NCBI RefSeq assembly: GCF_900187995.1
Contig: NZ_FZNZ01000007.1
Location: 1 to 64,000 of the forward strand
Length of the DNA stretch: 64,000 bases
Direction: 5' to 3'
Origin: Prevotella jejuni
GTDB taxonomy: Bacteria; Bacteroidota; Bacteroidia; Bacteroidales; Bacteroidaceae
A program made the translations under genes and the position numbers. Below are positions 9,264-18,177 of this stretch, piece by piece (the first letter of the stretch is position 1; each line of letters begins with the position of its first letter). The notes beneath the pieces are model-generated. The model saw only the letters and a program-made list of their open reading frames with translations, was not told the DNA's origin and made no database searches.

Positions 9264-10709
9264 ATGTCTGAGAACAAGAATAATGAATTTGTAAAGAAAG
9301 TCGCAGAGCAGAAGTATGAGTTCGGCTTTACGACTGATGTACATACGGAGGTCATTCCGAAGGGTCTGAACGAAGATGTCGTTCGACTTATTTCGCAGAA
9401 GAAAGGGGAACCAGAGTGGCTCCTCGATTTTCGTTTGAAGGCTTTCCGTTACTGGCAGACGCTCCCTATACCAACGTGGGGACACTTGCATTTGCCAGAA
9501 CTACATTTGCAGGATATCTCTTATTATGCTGATCCATTGGCGAAGAAGCCTAAGAATAAGGAGATTGACCCAGAGTTAGAGAAGACTTTCGATAAGTTAG
9601 GTATTCCTCTGGAAGAACGATTAGCACTGAGTGGGACGGCTGTTGATGCCATTATGGACTCAGTATCAGTGAAGACAACCTTTAAGAAGCAGTTAGCAGA
9701 GAAGGGAATCATCTTCTGTTCTATTGGTGAAGCTGTCAAAGAGCACCCTGACTTGGTGCGTAAATACCTTGGAAGTGTTGTTCCTTATCGTGATAACTAC
9801 TCTGCAGCACTCAATTCTGCGGTCTTTAGTGATGGTTCCTTCGTATATATTCCTAAAGGTGTTCGCTGTCCGATGGAGCTTAGTTCGTACTTCCGCATCA
9901 ATGCAATCAACACTGGTCAGTTCGAGCGTACATTGATTGTAGCTGATGATGATTCGTATGTTAGCTATCTTGAGGGCTGTACTGCTCCTATGCGTGATGA
10001 GAATCAGTTGCATGCTGCAGTAGTTGAAATCGTTGTGTTAGATAATGCAGAGGTGAAATACTCTACTGTTCAGAACTGGTATCCAGGTGATGAGAACGGT
10101 AAGGGTGGTGTCCTGAACCTTGTTACAAAGCGTGGCGAACTACGTGGAGTGAACTCTAAGCTGTCATGGACACAGGTAGAGACTGGTTCGGCAATCACTT
10201 GGAAGTATCCTTCTTGTGTGTTGAAAGGCGATAACTCACAGGCAGAGTTCTATTCTGTTGCTGTGACAAACAACTACCAAGAGGCTGATACGGGTACGAA
10301 GATGATTCACATGGGTAAGAATACGAAGAGTACAATCATCTCGAAAGGTATATCTGCTGGACATAGTCAGAACTCTTATCGTGGCTTAGTTCGTGCTACA
10401 GCCAATGCGGAGAACGCTCGTAACTACTCAAGTTGTGACTCTCTTCTCTTAGGTTCCGATTGCGGTGCACATACATTCCCTTATATGGACATCCACAACG
10501 ATACTGCTATTGTTGAGCATGAAGCAACCACTTCGAAGATTAGTGAGGACCAACTCTTCTATTGCAATCAGCGTGGTATACCAACAGAGGATGCCGTTGG
10601 TTTGATAGTCAATGGTTATGCCAAGGATGTCCTCAACAAACTTCCAATGGAATTTGCTGTTGAGGCACAGAAACTTCTCTCTGTAACTTTGGAAGGAACG
10701 GTAGGATAA
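9264..10709 (+). CDS. sufB: Fe-S cluster assembly scaffold SufB
   Basis: 481 aa, close to the usual SufB length (E. coli 495). It forms the SufBC2D complex on which Fe-S clusters are built in the cytoplasm. Family features include [15 protein letters not shown] near the N-terminus, [16 protein letters not shown], the central beta-helix, and the C-terminal [19 protein letters not shown]. It opens the suf cluster; a small secreted protein gene follows 14 bp after the stop, then sufC. Confidence 0.95.
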   Translation: MSENKNNEFVKKVAEQKYEFGFTTDVHTEVIPKGLNEDVVRLISQKKGEPEWLLDFRLKAFRYWQTLPIPTWGHLHLPELHLQDISYYADPLAKKPKNKEIDPELEKTFDKLGIPLEERLALSGTAVDAIMDSVSVKTTFKKQLAEKGIIFCSIGEAVKEHPDLVRKYLGSVVPYRDNYSAALNSAVFSDGSFVYIPKGVRCPMELSSYFRINAINTGQFERTLIVADDDSYVSYLEGCTAPMRDENQLHAAVVEIVVLDNAEVKYSTVQNWYPGDENGKGGVLNLVTKRGELRGVNSKLSWTQVETGSAITWKYPSCVLKGDNSQAEFYSVAVTNNYQEADTGTKMIHMGKNTKSTIISKGISAGHSQNSYRGLVRATANAENARNYSSCDSLLLGSDCGAHTFPYMDIHNDTAIVEHEATTSKISEDQLFYCNQRGIPTEDAVGLIVNGYAKDVLNKLPMEFAVEAQKLLSVTLEGTVG

Positions 10710-10723
10710 AGTAGTCAAAACGT

Positions 10724-11128
10724 ATGCGAAAGGTCATTCTTATCACGTTTGGTTTGCTGCTTACAACAATGCTTCAAGCCCAATCATGGCAGATAAAGCC
10801 GTGGCAGAAGTATTTGATTGATGAGCAAGTAAAGCTGGATACGGTGATTATATGCCGGTCAGTGATGGGGTTGCCGTATACACCCAAGCCCTTTGATACT
10901 CGCCTCTATCGTACAGTTACGGGCTCGGAGATGATAAGTAACTTGCCAGCTTACAAGAAGAAATCAAAGTCTTTCTTTGGTAAAGATGCTTATTCGTCTT
11001 CGCTCCTTGAAGAGCAAATAGAGCAAGAGAGAGTAGAAAAGATGGCTCGTGGTGAATATCACTTCTCTGATTTCGTGTTCGATATGTTGTTAGATGTTGT
11101 TAATTCATTTTTAGTGAAGGATAATTAA
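10724..11128 (+). CDS. Small exported protein inside the suf cluster
   Basis: 134 aa, not recognised. A signal peptide is clear (about 1-19, hydrophobic core then LQAQ). The mature part is basic with an acidic middle (SLLEEQIEQERVEKMARG) and a hydrophobic C-terminal end (FVFDMLLDVVNSFLV). It has two Cys, one inside the mature chain (IICRS). It sits 14 bp after sufB and 12 bp before sufC on the same strand, so it should be co-transcribed with cytoplasmic Fe-S assembly genes although the product leaves the cytoplasm. No function is proposed. Confidence 0.7.
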   Translation: MRKVILITFGLLLTTMLQAQSWQIKPWQKYLIDEQVKLDTVIICRSVMGLPYTPKPFDTRLYRTVTGSEMISNLPAYKKKSKSFFGKDAYSSSLLEEQIEQERVEKMARGEYHFSDFVFDMLLDVVNSFLVKDN

Positions 11129-11140
11129 AGCAAAGATAAT

Positions 11141-11896
11141 ATGTTAGAAGTAAGAAACCTGCATGCAACCATCGCAGGAAAAGAAATATTAAAAGGTATC
11201 AACCTCACGATAAAAGATGGTGAGGTGCATGCTATCATGGGACCTAATGGTTCGGGTAAATCAACGCTGAGTGCCGTACTGACGGGTAATCCTCTCTATG
11301 AGGTGACCGATGGTATGGCTATTTTTAATGGCAAAAACCTATTGGAGATGAAGCCAGAAGACCGCTCGCACGAGGGTTTGTTCCTCTCTTTCCAATATCC
11401 TGTTGAGATACCTGGCGTGAGTATGACTAACTTCATGAAGGCTGCTATCAATGCAAAGCGTGCCTATGAAGGATTAGAACCAATGAAGGCTGCTGAGTTT
11501 ATGGCACTCATGCGTGAGAAACGTCAGTTGGTAGGGATGGACTCCACACTCTCTCGTCGCAGTGTAAACGAAGGCTTTTCGGGTGGTGAGAAGAAGCGTA
11601 ATGAGATCTTCCAGATGGCAATGTTGGAGCCAAAGCTTAGTATTTTGGATGAGACTGACTCTGGTCTTGACGTTGATGCCATGCGCATTGTAGCTGATGG
11701 CGTTAACAAGATGCATACTGATAAAACCTCATACATCGTCATCACGCACTATGAGCGACTGCTTGATATGATCAAACCAGACGTTGTTCACGTACTTTAT
11801 AAAGGTCGTATCGTGAAGACGGCAGGTCCAGAATTGGCGAAGGAGATTGAACAACGCGGTTACGATTGGATAAAGGAAGAAGTGGATAACGACTGA
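11141..11896 (+). CDS. sufC: Fe-S cluster assembly ATPase SufC
   Basis: 251 aa ABC-type ATPase of the SufBC2D complex. Walker A GPNGSGKST at residues 34-42, signature FSGGEKKRNE at about 147-156, Walker B plus SufC-specific LDETDSGLDVDA, and the H-loop in ITHYERLL. Full length for the family. Between sufC and sufD lies a 66 bp array of three 22 bp repeats. Confidence 0.95.
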   Translation: MLEVRNLHATIAGKEILKGINLTIKDGEVHAIMGPNGSGKSTLSAVLTGNPLYEVTDGMAIFNGKNLLEMKPEDRSHEGLFLSFQYPVEIPGVSMTNFMKAAINAKRAYEGLEPMKAAEFMALMREKRQLVGMDSTLSRRSVNEGFSGGEKKRNEIFQMAMLEPKLSILDETDSGLDVDAMRIVADGVNKMHTDKTSYIVITHYERLLDMIKPDVVHVLYKGRIVKTAGPELAKEIEQRGYDWIKEEVDND

Positions 11897-11961
11897 TAAC
11901 GTCGTGTAAGAAAAAGTATTTACATAATGGAGCGAGTAGAAAAAGCGTTAGTAGAAAGTTG

Positions 11962-12027
11962 AAATTGTCTTATAAGAGAATTCAAATTGTCCTATAAGAG
12001 AATTCAAATTGTCTTATAAGAGAATTT
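11962..12027. repeat. 22 bp tandem array (3 units) upstream of sufD
   Basis: Three exact-period units (11962-11983, 11984-12005, 12006-12027) differing at only one or two positions. Each contains TCTTATAAGA or its one-base variant; TCTTATAAGA is a perfect 10 bp palindrome. The array lies 120 bp before the sufD start. Confidence 0.9.
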
Positions 12028-12148
12028 TAATTGACTGTAATATGATGGTTTTCAATGAGTTATAAAAGCTCTTTTTAGGTTGTAATAATTGGTAAAAAAG
12101 GATTACAAAGACTGCACTTTCATTGCTCCCAAACTTCTTAAAACAAAC

Positions 12149-13492
12149 ATGCAAAGCGAAAAACAATATATAGACCTCTACACAGAGGCGCAGCAAATCA
12201 TAAAGGATCATGCTGCTCCTGTGATGAATGAGGTGCGCGATAAGGCTTTTGACGATTTCCGTCGGCTGGGCTTTCCTACCAAGAAGGTGGAACGCTATAA
12301 GTACACGGACATGCAAAAGCTATTCGAACCAGATTATGGTTTGAACCTCAACAGACTTGAAATACCCGTTGACCCATACGAGACATTCAGATGTGATGTG
12401 CCCAATCTCAGTACATCTCTTTACTTTATAGTCAACGATCAGTTCTATACGAAGGCACTTCCAAACGTAAAGCTCAACGATGGAGTAGTCATTGACAGTT
12501 TGAGTCGTGTGGCTAAAGAGCGTCCAGAGTTGGTGAAGAAGTACTATGGTAAGCTGGCTGACACTGAGAAAGATGCTGTTACGGCACTGAATACTATGTT
12601 AGCACAAGACGGACTCTTTATCTATGTGCCTAAGAATGTGCAACTTGACCGTACAGTGCAGGTGATAAATATCCTCCGTTCTGATGTTGACTTGATGGTC
12701 AATCGGCGTGTACTTATTGTGCTCGAAGAAGGTGCTAAGGCGCAATTCCTCTTCTGTGACCACGCAGCTGACGACCGAAACTTCCTTGCAACACAGGTGA
12801 TCGAAGCCTTTGTGGGCGATAATGCGAACCTGGAACTGAACTGTATGGAAGAGACACATGCCAAGAATGTGCGTGTTTCGAATGTTTATATCGAACAGCA
12901 ACGCAATTCACGTGCAAGTCATAACGTCATCACGTTGCACAATGGAGTAACCCGAAATATGCTCGACCTTGTCTTTAAGGGTGAGGGTAGTGAGTGTTTC
13001 TGCAATGGTTGTGTGATAGCTGACAAGAATCAGCATGTTGATAACAACACACTTATCGACCATCAAGTGCCTCACTGCACAAGCAACGAACTCTATAAAT
13101 ACGTACTCGACGAGAATGCTGTGGGTGCTTTCGCCGGTCGTGTACTCGTTCGTAAGGGCGCACAGAAGACACTCTCACAAGAGAATAACCGTAACCTCTG
13201 TGCCAGCAAGACTGCCAGAATGTTCACGCAGCCAATGCTTGAGATCTATGCTGATGATGTTCAGTGTAATCATGGTTCAACGGTTGGGCAGCTCAATGAT
13301 GCCGCTCTCTTCTATATGGAGCAACGTGGTATCGATAGAAAAGAAGCTAAACTCCTCCTTGAGTTTGCCTTTATCAATGAAGTCATCGACAAGATGGAAC
13401 TCGAACCACTGCGTGACCGTCTCCACCATTTGGTAGAAAAGCGCTTCCGTGGTGAGCTTGATAAGTGCGAAGGTTGCAACTTGTGTAAGTAA
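12149..13492 (+). CDS. sufD: Fe-S cluster assembly protein SufD
   Basis: 447 aa partner of SufB in the SufBC2D scaffold. It shares the SufB/D C-terminal fold, with ADDVQCNHGSTVGQLNDAAL and YMEQRGIDRKEAKLLL (read in parts). The C-terminus ends in a Cys pair (CEGCNLCK). The frame is open from 12089, but the 20 extra residues are not SufD-like and the ATG at 12149 begins the expected MQSEKQYIDLY start. Separated from sufC by 252 bp holding the 22 bp repeats, and from sufS by another repeat array. Confidence 0.92.
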   Translation: MQSEKQYIDLYTEAQQIIKDHAAPVMNEVRDKAFDDFRRLGFPTKKVERYKYTDMQKLFEPDYGLNLNRLEIPVDPYETFRCDVPNLSTSLYFIVNDQFYTKALPNVKLNDGVVIDSLSRVAKERPELVKKYYGKLADTEKDAVTALNTMLAQDGLFIYVPKNVQLDRTVQVINILRSDVDLMVNRRVLIVLEEGAKAQFLFCDHAADDRNFLATQVIEAFVGDNANLELNCMEETHAKNVRVSNVYIEQQRNSRASHNVITLHNGVTRNMLDLVFKGEGSECFCNGCVIADKNQHVDNNTLIDHQVPHCTSNELYKYVLDENAVGAFAGRVLVRKGAQKTLSQENNRNLCASKTARMFTQPMLEIYADDVQCNHGSTVGQLNDAALFYMEQRGIDRKEAKLLLEFAFINEVIDKMELEPLRDRLHHLVEKRFRGELDKCEGCNLCK

Positions 13493-13500
13493 TTAGGTCT

Positions 13501-13589
13501 AAGGTTTATTGGGCTAATTAGCCTTATTAGCCCAATAGACCCAATAGCCTTATTAGCTCAATAGGCCTAATATGACCCATTAACCCAAT
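13501..13589. repeat. 22-23 bp array of GGCTAATTAGCC type before sufS
   Basis: Four units (starting 13501, 13523, 13545, 13568) built from alternating forms of GGCTAATTAGCC and CCCAATAG. GGCTAATTAGCC is a perfect palindrome. The array fills nearly all of the sufD-sufS gap and ends 5 bp before the sufS ATG, so it lies where the ribosome binding region should be. Confidence 0.75.
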
Positions 13590-13594
13590 AGAAG

Positions 13595-14812
13595 ATGTAC
13601 GATATTAATAAAGTTAGAGAAGATTTCCCGATACTCTCTCGCACCGTCTATGGTAAGCCGTTGGTTTACTTTGACAATGGTGCTACCACGCAGAAACCGC
13701 TCTGTGTGCTGGACGCCATGCGTGAAGAGTATCTTAATGTGAATGCAAATGTGCATCGTGGAGTACACTGGATGTCGCAACAGGCAACTGACTTACACGA
13801 GGCGGCACGCGAAACAGTGCGGAAGTTTATCAATGCTCGCTCCACTACGGAGATTGTCTTTACACGTGGAACGACGGAGAGTCTGAACCTTGTTGCCTCC
13901 AGCTTCACTGAAGGATGTATGCAAGCAGGCGACGAAGTGATTGTTTCTACAATGGAACATCACTCTAATATCGTTCCATGGCAGTTGCAAGAACAGCGCA
14001 AAGGGATTGTTTTGAAGGTTATCCCGATGACCGATGAGGGAGTTCTCGACCTACAGGCTTATGAGCAACTCTTCTCCGAACGTACGAAACTCGTCAGTGT
14101 AATGCAGGTAAGTAATGTTCTTGGCACCATCAATCCAGTAAAGGAAATGATTCGGATAGCCCACGAACATGGTGTACCAGTTATGATTGATGGTGCACAA
14201 AGCGTACCGCATTTTGCTGTTGACGTACAGGATTTAGATTGTGATTTCCTTGCTTTCAGTGGGCATAAGGTCTATGGTCCTACGGGTGTAGGTGTTCTTT
14301 ATGGTAAAGAGAAATGGCTCGATAAGATGCCACCTTACCAAGGTGGCGGTGAGATGATAGAGCATGTCAGCTTTGAGAAGACCACCTTTGAGCGTCCACC
14401 ATTGAAGTTTGAAGCCGGAACTCCCGACTATGTAGCTACTCACGGACTTGCCAAAGCCCTCGATTATGTCTATGCTTTGGGAATGGATAACATCTTTGCG
14501 CATGAGCAAGACCTCACACATTATGCCCTTCAGCAGTTGCGTGAGATAGAAGGAATGCACATCTACGGGCATGCTGGTGATAGTGGCGATGCCGTTATCA
14601 GCTTCAATGTAGGCAATATCCACCACATGGACCTCGGTACACTCCTCGATCAACTTGGCATTGCAGTCCGGACTGGTCATCATTGTGCCCAGCCCTTGAT
14701 GGATCGCTTGGGTGTTCTCGGAACTGTTCGTGCCTCTTTTGGACTTTATAACACCCGTGAGGAAGTAGACGCCTTGGTATCTGGTATCAAGCGTGTATCC
14801 ATGATGTTCTAA
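13595..14812 (+). CDS. sufS: Cysteine desulfurase SufS
   Basis: 405 aa PLP enzyme that takes sulfur from L-cysteine for Fe-S assembly. The PLP lysine is Lys225 in SGHKVYGPTG, and the active cysteine is Cys364 in RTGHHCAQP; both match E. coli SufS positions within one residue. N-terminal YFDNGATTQKP and VHRGVHWMSQQATD are typical of group II desulfurases. No sufE or sufU is found beside it, so its sulfur acceptor lies elsewhere. A hairpin follows at 14831. Confidence 0.95.
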   Translation: MYDINKVREDFPILSRTVYGKPLVYFDNGATTQKPLCVLDAMREEYLNVNANVHRGVHWMSQQATDLHEAARETVRKFINARSTTEIVFTRGTTESLNLVASSFTEGCMQAGDEVIVSTMEHHSNIVPWQLQEQRKGIVLKVIPMTDEGVLDLQAYEQLFSERTKLVSVMQVSNVLGTINPVKEMIRIAHEHGVPVMIDGAQSVPHFAVDVQDLDCDFLAFSGHKVYGPTGVGVLYGKEKWLDKMPPYQGGGEMIEHVSFEKTTFERPPLKFEAGTPDYVATHGLAKALDYVYALGMDNIFAHEQDLTHYALQQLREIEGMHIYGHAGDSGDAVISFNVGNIHHMDLGTLLDQLGIAVRTGHHCAQPLMDRLGVLGTVRASFGLYNTREEVDALVSGIKRVSMMF

Positions 14813-14830
14813 GACTATAAGCAGTTTAAT

Positions 14831-14878
14831 ATAGGTGTTCTTATGCGTTCAATTACGTTTATGAACACCTATCTCTTT
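14831..14878 (+). terminator. Probable terminator after sufS
   Basis: Stem ATAGGTGTTC (14831-14840) / GAACACCTAT (14863-14872) followed by CTCTTTTC. The loop is long (22 nt), so this is a moderate call. Confidence 0.6.
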
Positions 14879-14907
14879 TCTGTAGTTCCCTCCTTTGTGG
14901 GTAAAGA

Positions 14908-15207
14908 TCATGTTGACTTATTCGCTTTTTTGCATTTATAAAGTGCAAATCCAAACCAAGCAAAGTTGAGAACTTGTACTAATAGTGAAGGGATGATAGG
15001 CAATATTGCTAAGATAAGGGCCAATTGTGCTTGTGTGATATAAGAAGCCTGTTTGCTACTTACCTCTCGTTCGAGTACAGCACTGTAGTATTTTCTCAAC
15101 CATTCCATTGGGGTCTGAAACCATGCTGTGGCATCTGTAATAAAGTTGCTAAGCTCAGTAAACGAAGTGTTACGTTCTGTGAGAGTCATTTCCTTTTTCA
15201 TATTCAT
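14908..15207 (-). CDS. Small membrane protein, unknown
   Basis: 99 aa, not recognised. Charged N-terminal half with YYSAVLEREVSSKQ, then a hydrophobic stretch from about residue 60 to 90 (ALILAILPIIPSLLVQVLNF, then AWFGFALYK). This could be one long or two short membrane helices, with a basic tail. A minus-strand TATTTTTG box at 15276-15269 could serve as its promoter. Alternative start three codons in. It converges with sufS and diverges from rnhB. Confidence 0.55.
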   Translation of the reverse strand: MNMKKEMTLTERNTSFTELSNFITDATAWFQTPMEWLRKYYSAVLEREVSSKQASYITQAQLALILAILPIIPSLLVQVLNFAWFGFALYKCKKANKST

Positions 15208-15369
15208 GTCTTATTAATTGTTTGCTATATATATAATAGGTGTAAAACCCATCTTTGGTTTACGATTGCAAAAATAGAAACAGGCTGTGCAATGAATGTT
15301 CACTCCGTATTTTTTATTTGTTATATAAATTTAATTTGAAAGGTTCTTTAACATCTTAAGGGTTATTGT

Positions 15370-15972
15370 ATGTTGTTAAGTCATTATTACGAAGGTCTTG
15401 TTGAAGTTGGTTGCGACGAAGCAGGTAGGGGCTGTCTTGCTGGGAGTGTCTACGCTGCAGCGGTTATTTTACCTCCTGACTACGAAAACGAGTTACTCAA
15501 TGATTCGAAGAAACTATCAGCCAAGAAGCGTTATACACTTCGTGCAGAGATAGAACGGGACGCTGTTGCATGGGCGGTAGGTGTTGTGACTCCAGAAGAG
15601 ATTGATAAAATAAACATTCTGAATGCGTCTTTCCTTGCAATGCATCGAGCATTAGACCAGCTGAAAGTACGCCCAGAAGCTGTCATTGTTGATGGCAATC
15701 GTTTCAAACCTTATCAAGAGCTTCCCTTTACTACTATAGTAAAAGGTGATGGAAAGTATCTTTCTATAGCAGCGGCATCAATCCTTGCTAAGACTTATCG
15801 TGATGATTACATGCAGGCGCTGGCAAAGGAATATCCGCAATATGATTGGCAGTCAAATATGGGTTATCCTACAAAGAAGCATCGGCAGGCTATCAGCGAA
15901 CATGGAGTTACACCCTATCATCGCAAGAGTTTCAACCTTTTGGGCGATGGTCAGCTAACACTTGACTTTTAG
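15370..15972 (+). CDS. rnhB: Ribonuclease HII
   Basis: 200 aa, the usual RnhB size; removes RNA, including single ribonucleotides, from RNA/DNA hybrids. The catalytic DEAGRG motif holds Asp16 and Glu17, with Asp108 in VIVDGNRF and further Asp in [20 protein letters not shown]. The C-terminal [20 protein letters not shown] is family-typical. Followed by the 0.6 kb terminal-inverted-repeat element. Confidence 0.94.
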   Translation: MLLSHYYEGLVEVGCDEAGRGCLAGSVYAAAVILPPDYENELLNDSKKLSAKKRYTLRAEIERDAVAWAVGVVTPEEIDKINILNASFLAMHRALDQLKVRPEAVIVDGNRFKPYQELPFTTIVKGDGKYLSIAAASILAKTYRDDYMQALAKEYPQYDWQSNMGYPTKKHRQAISEHGVTPYHRKSFNLLGDGQLTLDF

Positions 15973-16017
15973 AAAGAGTCGATTGAATTGTATGATGGAA
16001 TTTGAAGGTTAACCATT

Positions 16018-16617
16018 TTGGCTCTTCCGTTAAATGCGTGGATGCTTTTCGTACAACTTTAACGTAAGACCCAAAGTGATTCATCAAACAAAAACATGGG
16101 CAAGACAGCCAACTGTCCATTCTATCATCACCCTCCGATGCAAAACAACCTTTTCATTTTAATACGTTCAAAATACAGACAAGAGTTTGAAAAGTCATTA
16201 CATAATTTCAAACAAATCATCTGCAAATATAAAAAGCAATTGCAAAAAAGCAAGTTTATAACCAGCAGCCAATCAAATGGTTATCAAGTCATTCTTAAAA
16301 GGTGCTTAATTAGACTTCAAAAGGGCGTTAGTAACACGCTAAAAGAGCATCTATTGCAAGCTAATCAAGCATCTTTTAGAAGCAAGAAGAGCATGTGTCA
16401 GTTTTGAACTGGGTAAAAATATTTACATGCAACGATGTTATGGTAGTAAAGGCAGAATGACATGCTAATGAACAGACACAGCATCAATTTACCTTTTCTG
16501 CATCTTATCTTGTAGTTTATCTTCCGATGTAAGACCATCTGATTTTGGACAGTCATACTTTGCAAGTGCATAAGCCTTTATCCTATTTCCAACCTACGCA
16601 TTTAACGGAAGAACCAA
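16018..16617. mobile_element. 0.6 kb non-coding element with terminal inverted repeats (copy A)
   Basis: Bounded by inverted repeats of about 23 bp, TTGGCTCTTCCGTTAAATGC at 16018 and its near-exact complement ending at 16617 (21 of 23 match). A second divergent copy lies inverted at 51173-51802; both also share a subterminal GCTTTTCGTA...TTTAACGTAAG motif and a central 22 bp array. A frame of 103 codons (16096-16407) is not kept in the other copy, so the element appears non-coding, MITE-like. Confidence 0.75.
16297..16400. repeat. 22 bp array inside element A
   Basis: A-rich motif AAAAGGGC / AAAAGAGC recurs with its GC at 16304, 16325, 16347, 16369 and 16391 (21, 22, 22, 22 bp). Units carry AAAAG/CTTTT dyads. 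It matches the array in element B in the opposite orientation. Confidence 0.7.
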
Positions 16618-16740
16618 CATTTTGCGTTAATAGGAACCTAATTTCTTAATGGTGGATTTTATCAGTACCATTCGTGCGATTGGTTCAACACCTAACCTAT
16701 AGGAATGTTTATAAAGCTATGGAAAATGTCATAGGAAACG

Positions 16741-17466
16741 TTAACTGAACAGTTCACGCAGAACGTGAAAGCTCTTTAATTCAGGCATATCAGGTACATG
16801 GAGTCGATAGTAATGCAATACAATGTCAGAGATTCGGTTTCGATTATGACGAGAAAGACGGAATAGGTGCATATTCTCATAGTCCATACGAATCAGTTGG
16901 TTAATTTCTGCAGCATCTACAGGAAGTAGATAATCAGAATGGAGGGGTGCATGCTCTGTAAAGGTGGCATTGCGAAGATCGAAACATGCTCCTTCTTGGT
17001 ATGCATCAAGGTTGGGAAAGAAACCTATAAAACGGCTGAGGCGCATCATGAAGACAAGGTGGAAATTTGCATAGTCATGTTCTGCTTCATCCAACCATTC
17101 CATACTTGCACACACATACTTATATAGATGAATGTTTTGCTGCTCCCCACGTGTAACATAATAAAGGAATTCTGATAGGAAGAGGAGGATAGCCGACTTC
17201 ACAGGATCGAAAGGTATAGAGCCATAAGGTCGAAGGATACGTACTTCCTTTATACGCTGTAGGGATGTTCGTGGACGGTAATCAAATTCAAGGTCGAGTA
17301 AGGTCAGTGGTTGAAAATACTGCTTCTTAATCTTTCCCTTTGCCGTCTTGGGTATGCGTGTTATAAAAGAAATACGACCCTCTAATTCGGTAAATATGTC
17401 GATTATTAACGATGAATCACCAAACTTAAGAGAATGCAAAACGATAGCTTTCGACTTCAAAATCAT
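16741..17466 (-). CDS. recO: DNA repair protein RecO
   Basis: 241 aa, normal RecO length. RecO loads RecA at gaps together with RecR. The N-terminal OB fold begins SKAIVLHSLKFGDSSLIIDIFT (read in parts) with the family's FTELEGRISFITR. The C-terminal helical domain lacks the CxxC zinc knuckle seen in some RecO proteins. It is transcribed divergently from tRNA-Glu; a TATTTTTG box at 17495-17488 may be its promoter. Confidence 0.88.
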   Translation of the reverse strand: MILKSKAIVLHSLKFGDSSLIIDIFTELEGRISFITRIPKTAKGKIKKQYFQPLTLLDLEFDYRPRTSLQRIKEVRILRPYGSIPFDPVKSAILLFLSEFLYYVTRGEQQNIHLYKYVCASMEWLDEAEHDYANFHLVFMMRLSRFIGFFPNLDAYQEGACFDLRNATFTEHAPLHSDYLLPVDAAEINQLIRMDYENMHLFRLSRHNRNRISDIVLHYYRLHVPDMPELKSFHVLRELFS

Positions 17467-17526
17467 ATAAAAAACAATGCAAAATTACAAAAATACAGCC
17501 TCTTATGAAAATTAATTAGCGAAAAG

Positions 17527-17558
17527 TTTGGCTGATTAAAATAAATGGGCTACCTTTG
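17527..17558 (+). promoter_or_regulatory. Promoter of tRNA-Glu and rpsT
   Basis: TTTG (17527-17530), 20 bp, TACCTTTG (17551-17558): perfect consensus. The start site would be about 15 nt before the tRNA. Confidence 0.85.
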
Positions 17559-17577
17559 CACCCGCAAAATCAGCTAT

Positions 17578-17649
17578 GGTCCCTTCGTCTATCGGTTAGG
17601 ACGAGAGATTTTCATTCTCTAAAGAGCAGTTCGACTCTGCTAGGGACTA
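17578..17649 (+). tRNA. tRNA-Glu (anticodon TTC)
   Basis: 72 nt cloverleaf: acceptor GGTCCCT/AGGGACT (first pair G-U), anticodon stem AGAGA/TCTCT with anticodon TTC, T stem AGCAG/CTGCT with loop TTCGACT, discriminator A. CCA is not encoded in full. It precedes rpsT by 27 bp under one promoter, so the tRNA is probably processed from a joint transcript. Confidence 0.95.
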
Positions 17650-17676
17650 CAAGTAAAATAAAAGAAGAAAACAAAG

Positions 17677-17931
17677 ATGGCAAATCACAAATCATCATTG
17701 AAGAGAATCCGTCAGGACAAGGTTAAGACCTTGCACAACAGATATTATGCAAAGACTATGCGTAACGCTGTTCGCAAGTTGCGTAGCATGACGGATAAGG
17801 AAGAGGCTGTTAAGCTCTACCCTGTTGTACAGAAGATGTTGGACAAGTTGGCAAAGACTAACGTTATCCACCAGAACAAGGCAGCTAATTTGAAGTCTGC
17901 TCTCTGCAAGCACGTAGCTGCATTGGGATAA
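17677..17931 (+). CDS. rpsT: 30S ribosomal protein bS20
   Basis: 84 aa, Lys/Arg-rich and all-helical, starting [15 protein letters not shown] as in S20 proteins, with the [11 protein letters not shown] and [13 protein letters not shown] segments. It binds 16S rRNA during early 30S assembly. Co-transcribed with tRNA-Glu, followed by a terminator. Confidence 0.95.
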   Translation: MANHKSSLKRIRQDKVKTLHNRYYAKTMRNAVRKLRSMTDKEEAVKLYPVVQKMLDKLAKTNVIHQNKAANLKSALCKHVAALG

Positions 17932-17968
17932 AAAAATACTTTCAGTCATAGCTGAAAAGAACAATAAG

Positions 17969-17999
17969 AGCCGTAATCCTATTGGGATTATGGCTTTTT
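17969..17999 (+). terminator. Terminator of rpsT
   Basis: 11 bp stem AGCCGTAATCC / GGATTATGGCT with one G-U pair and a tetraloop-sized gap, then TTTTT. Confidence 0.85.
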
Positions 18000-18055
18000 G
18001 CATATTATACACTTGTTAGACTTATAGAAAGTGCTTGGGCAAATGGGGGCATTTC

Positions 18056-18153
18056 AATTTACTGTCACTACTGTCATCCACTGTAAGCACCTAACTTATT
18101 AGCTTACAGAGGTATAAATGAAATGTTAAAAGTGACAGCAAATTAAAATAAAG
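18056..18153 (-). repeat. 100 bp dispersed TGTCA/TGACA repeat, copy 1
   Basis: Read on the minus strand: ATTTGCTGTCACTTTTAACA at one end, and GGATGACAGTAGTGACAG at the other, about 98 bp in all. Two further copies lie at 37747 and 40452. The ends are conserved and the middle is not. Confidence 0.8.
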
Positions 18154-18177
18154 AAAACCACGTATAGACAGCTGTAT

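Noticed and set aside
16096..16407. 103-codon ORF in the region after rnhB
   Set aside because: It lies inside the terminal-inverted-repeat element and the matching part of the second copy has no start codon or conserved frame.
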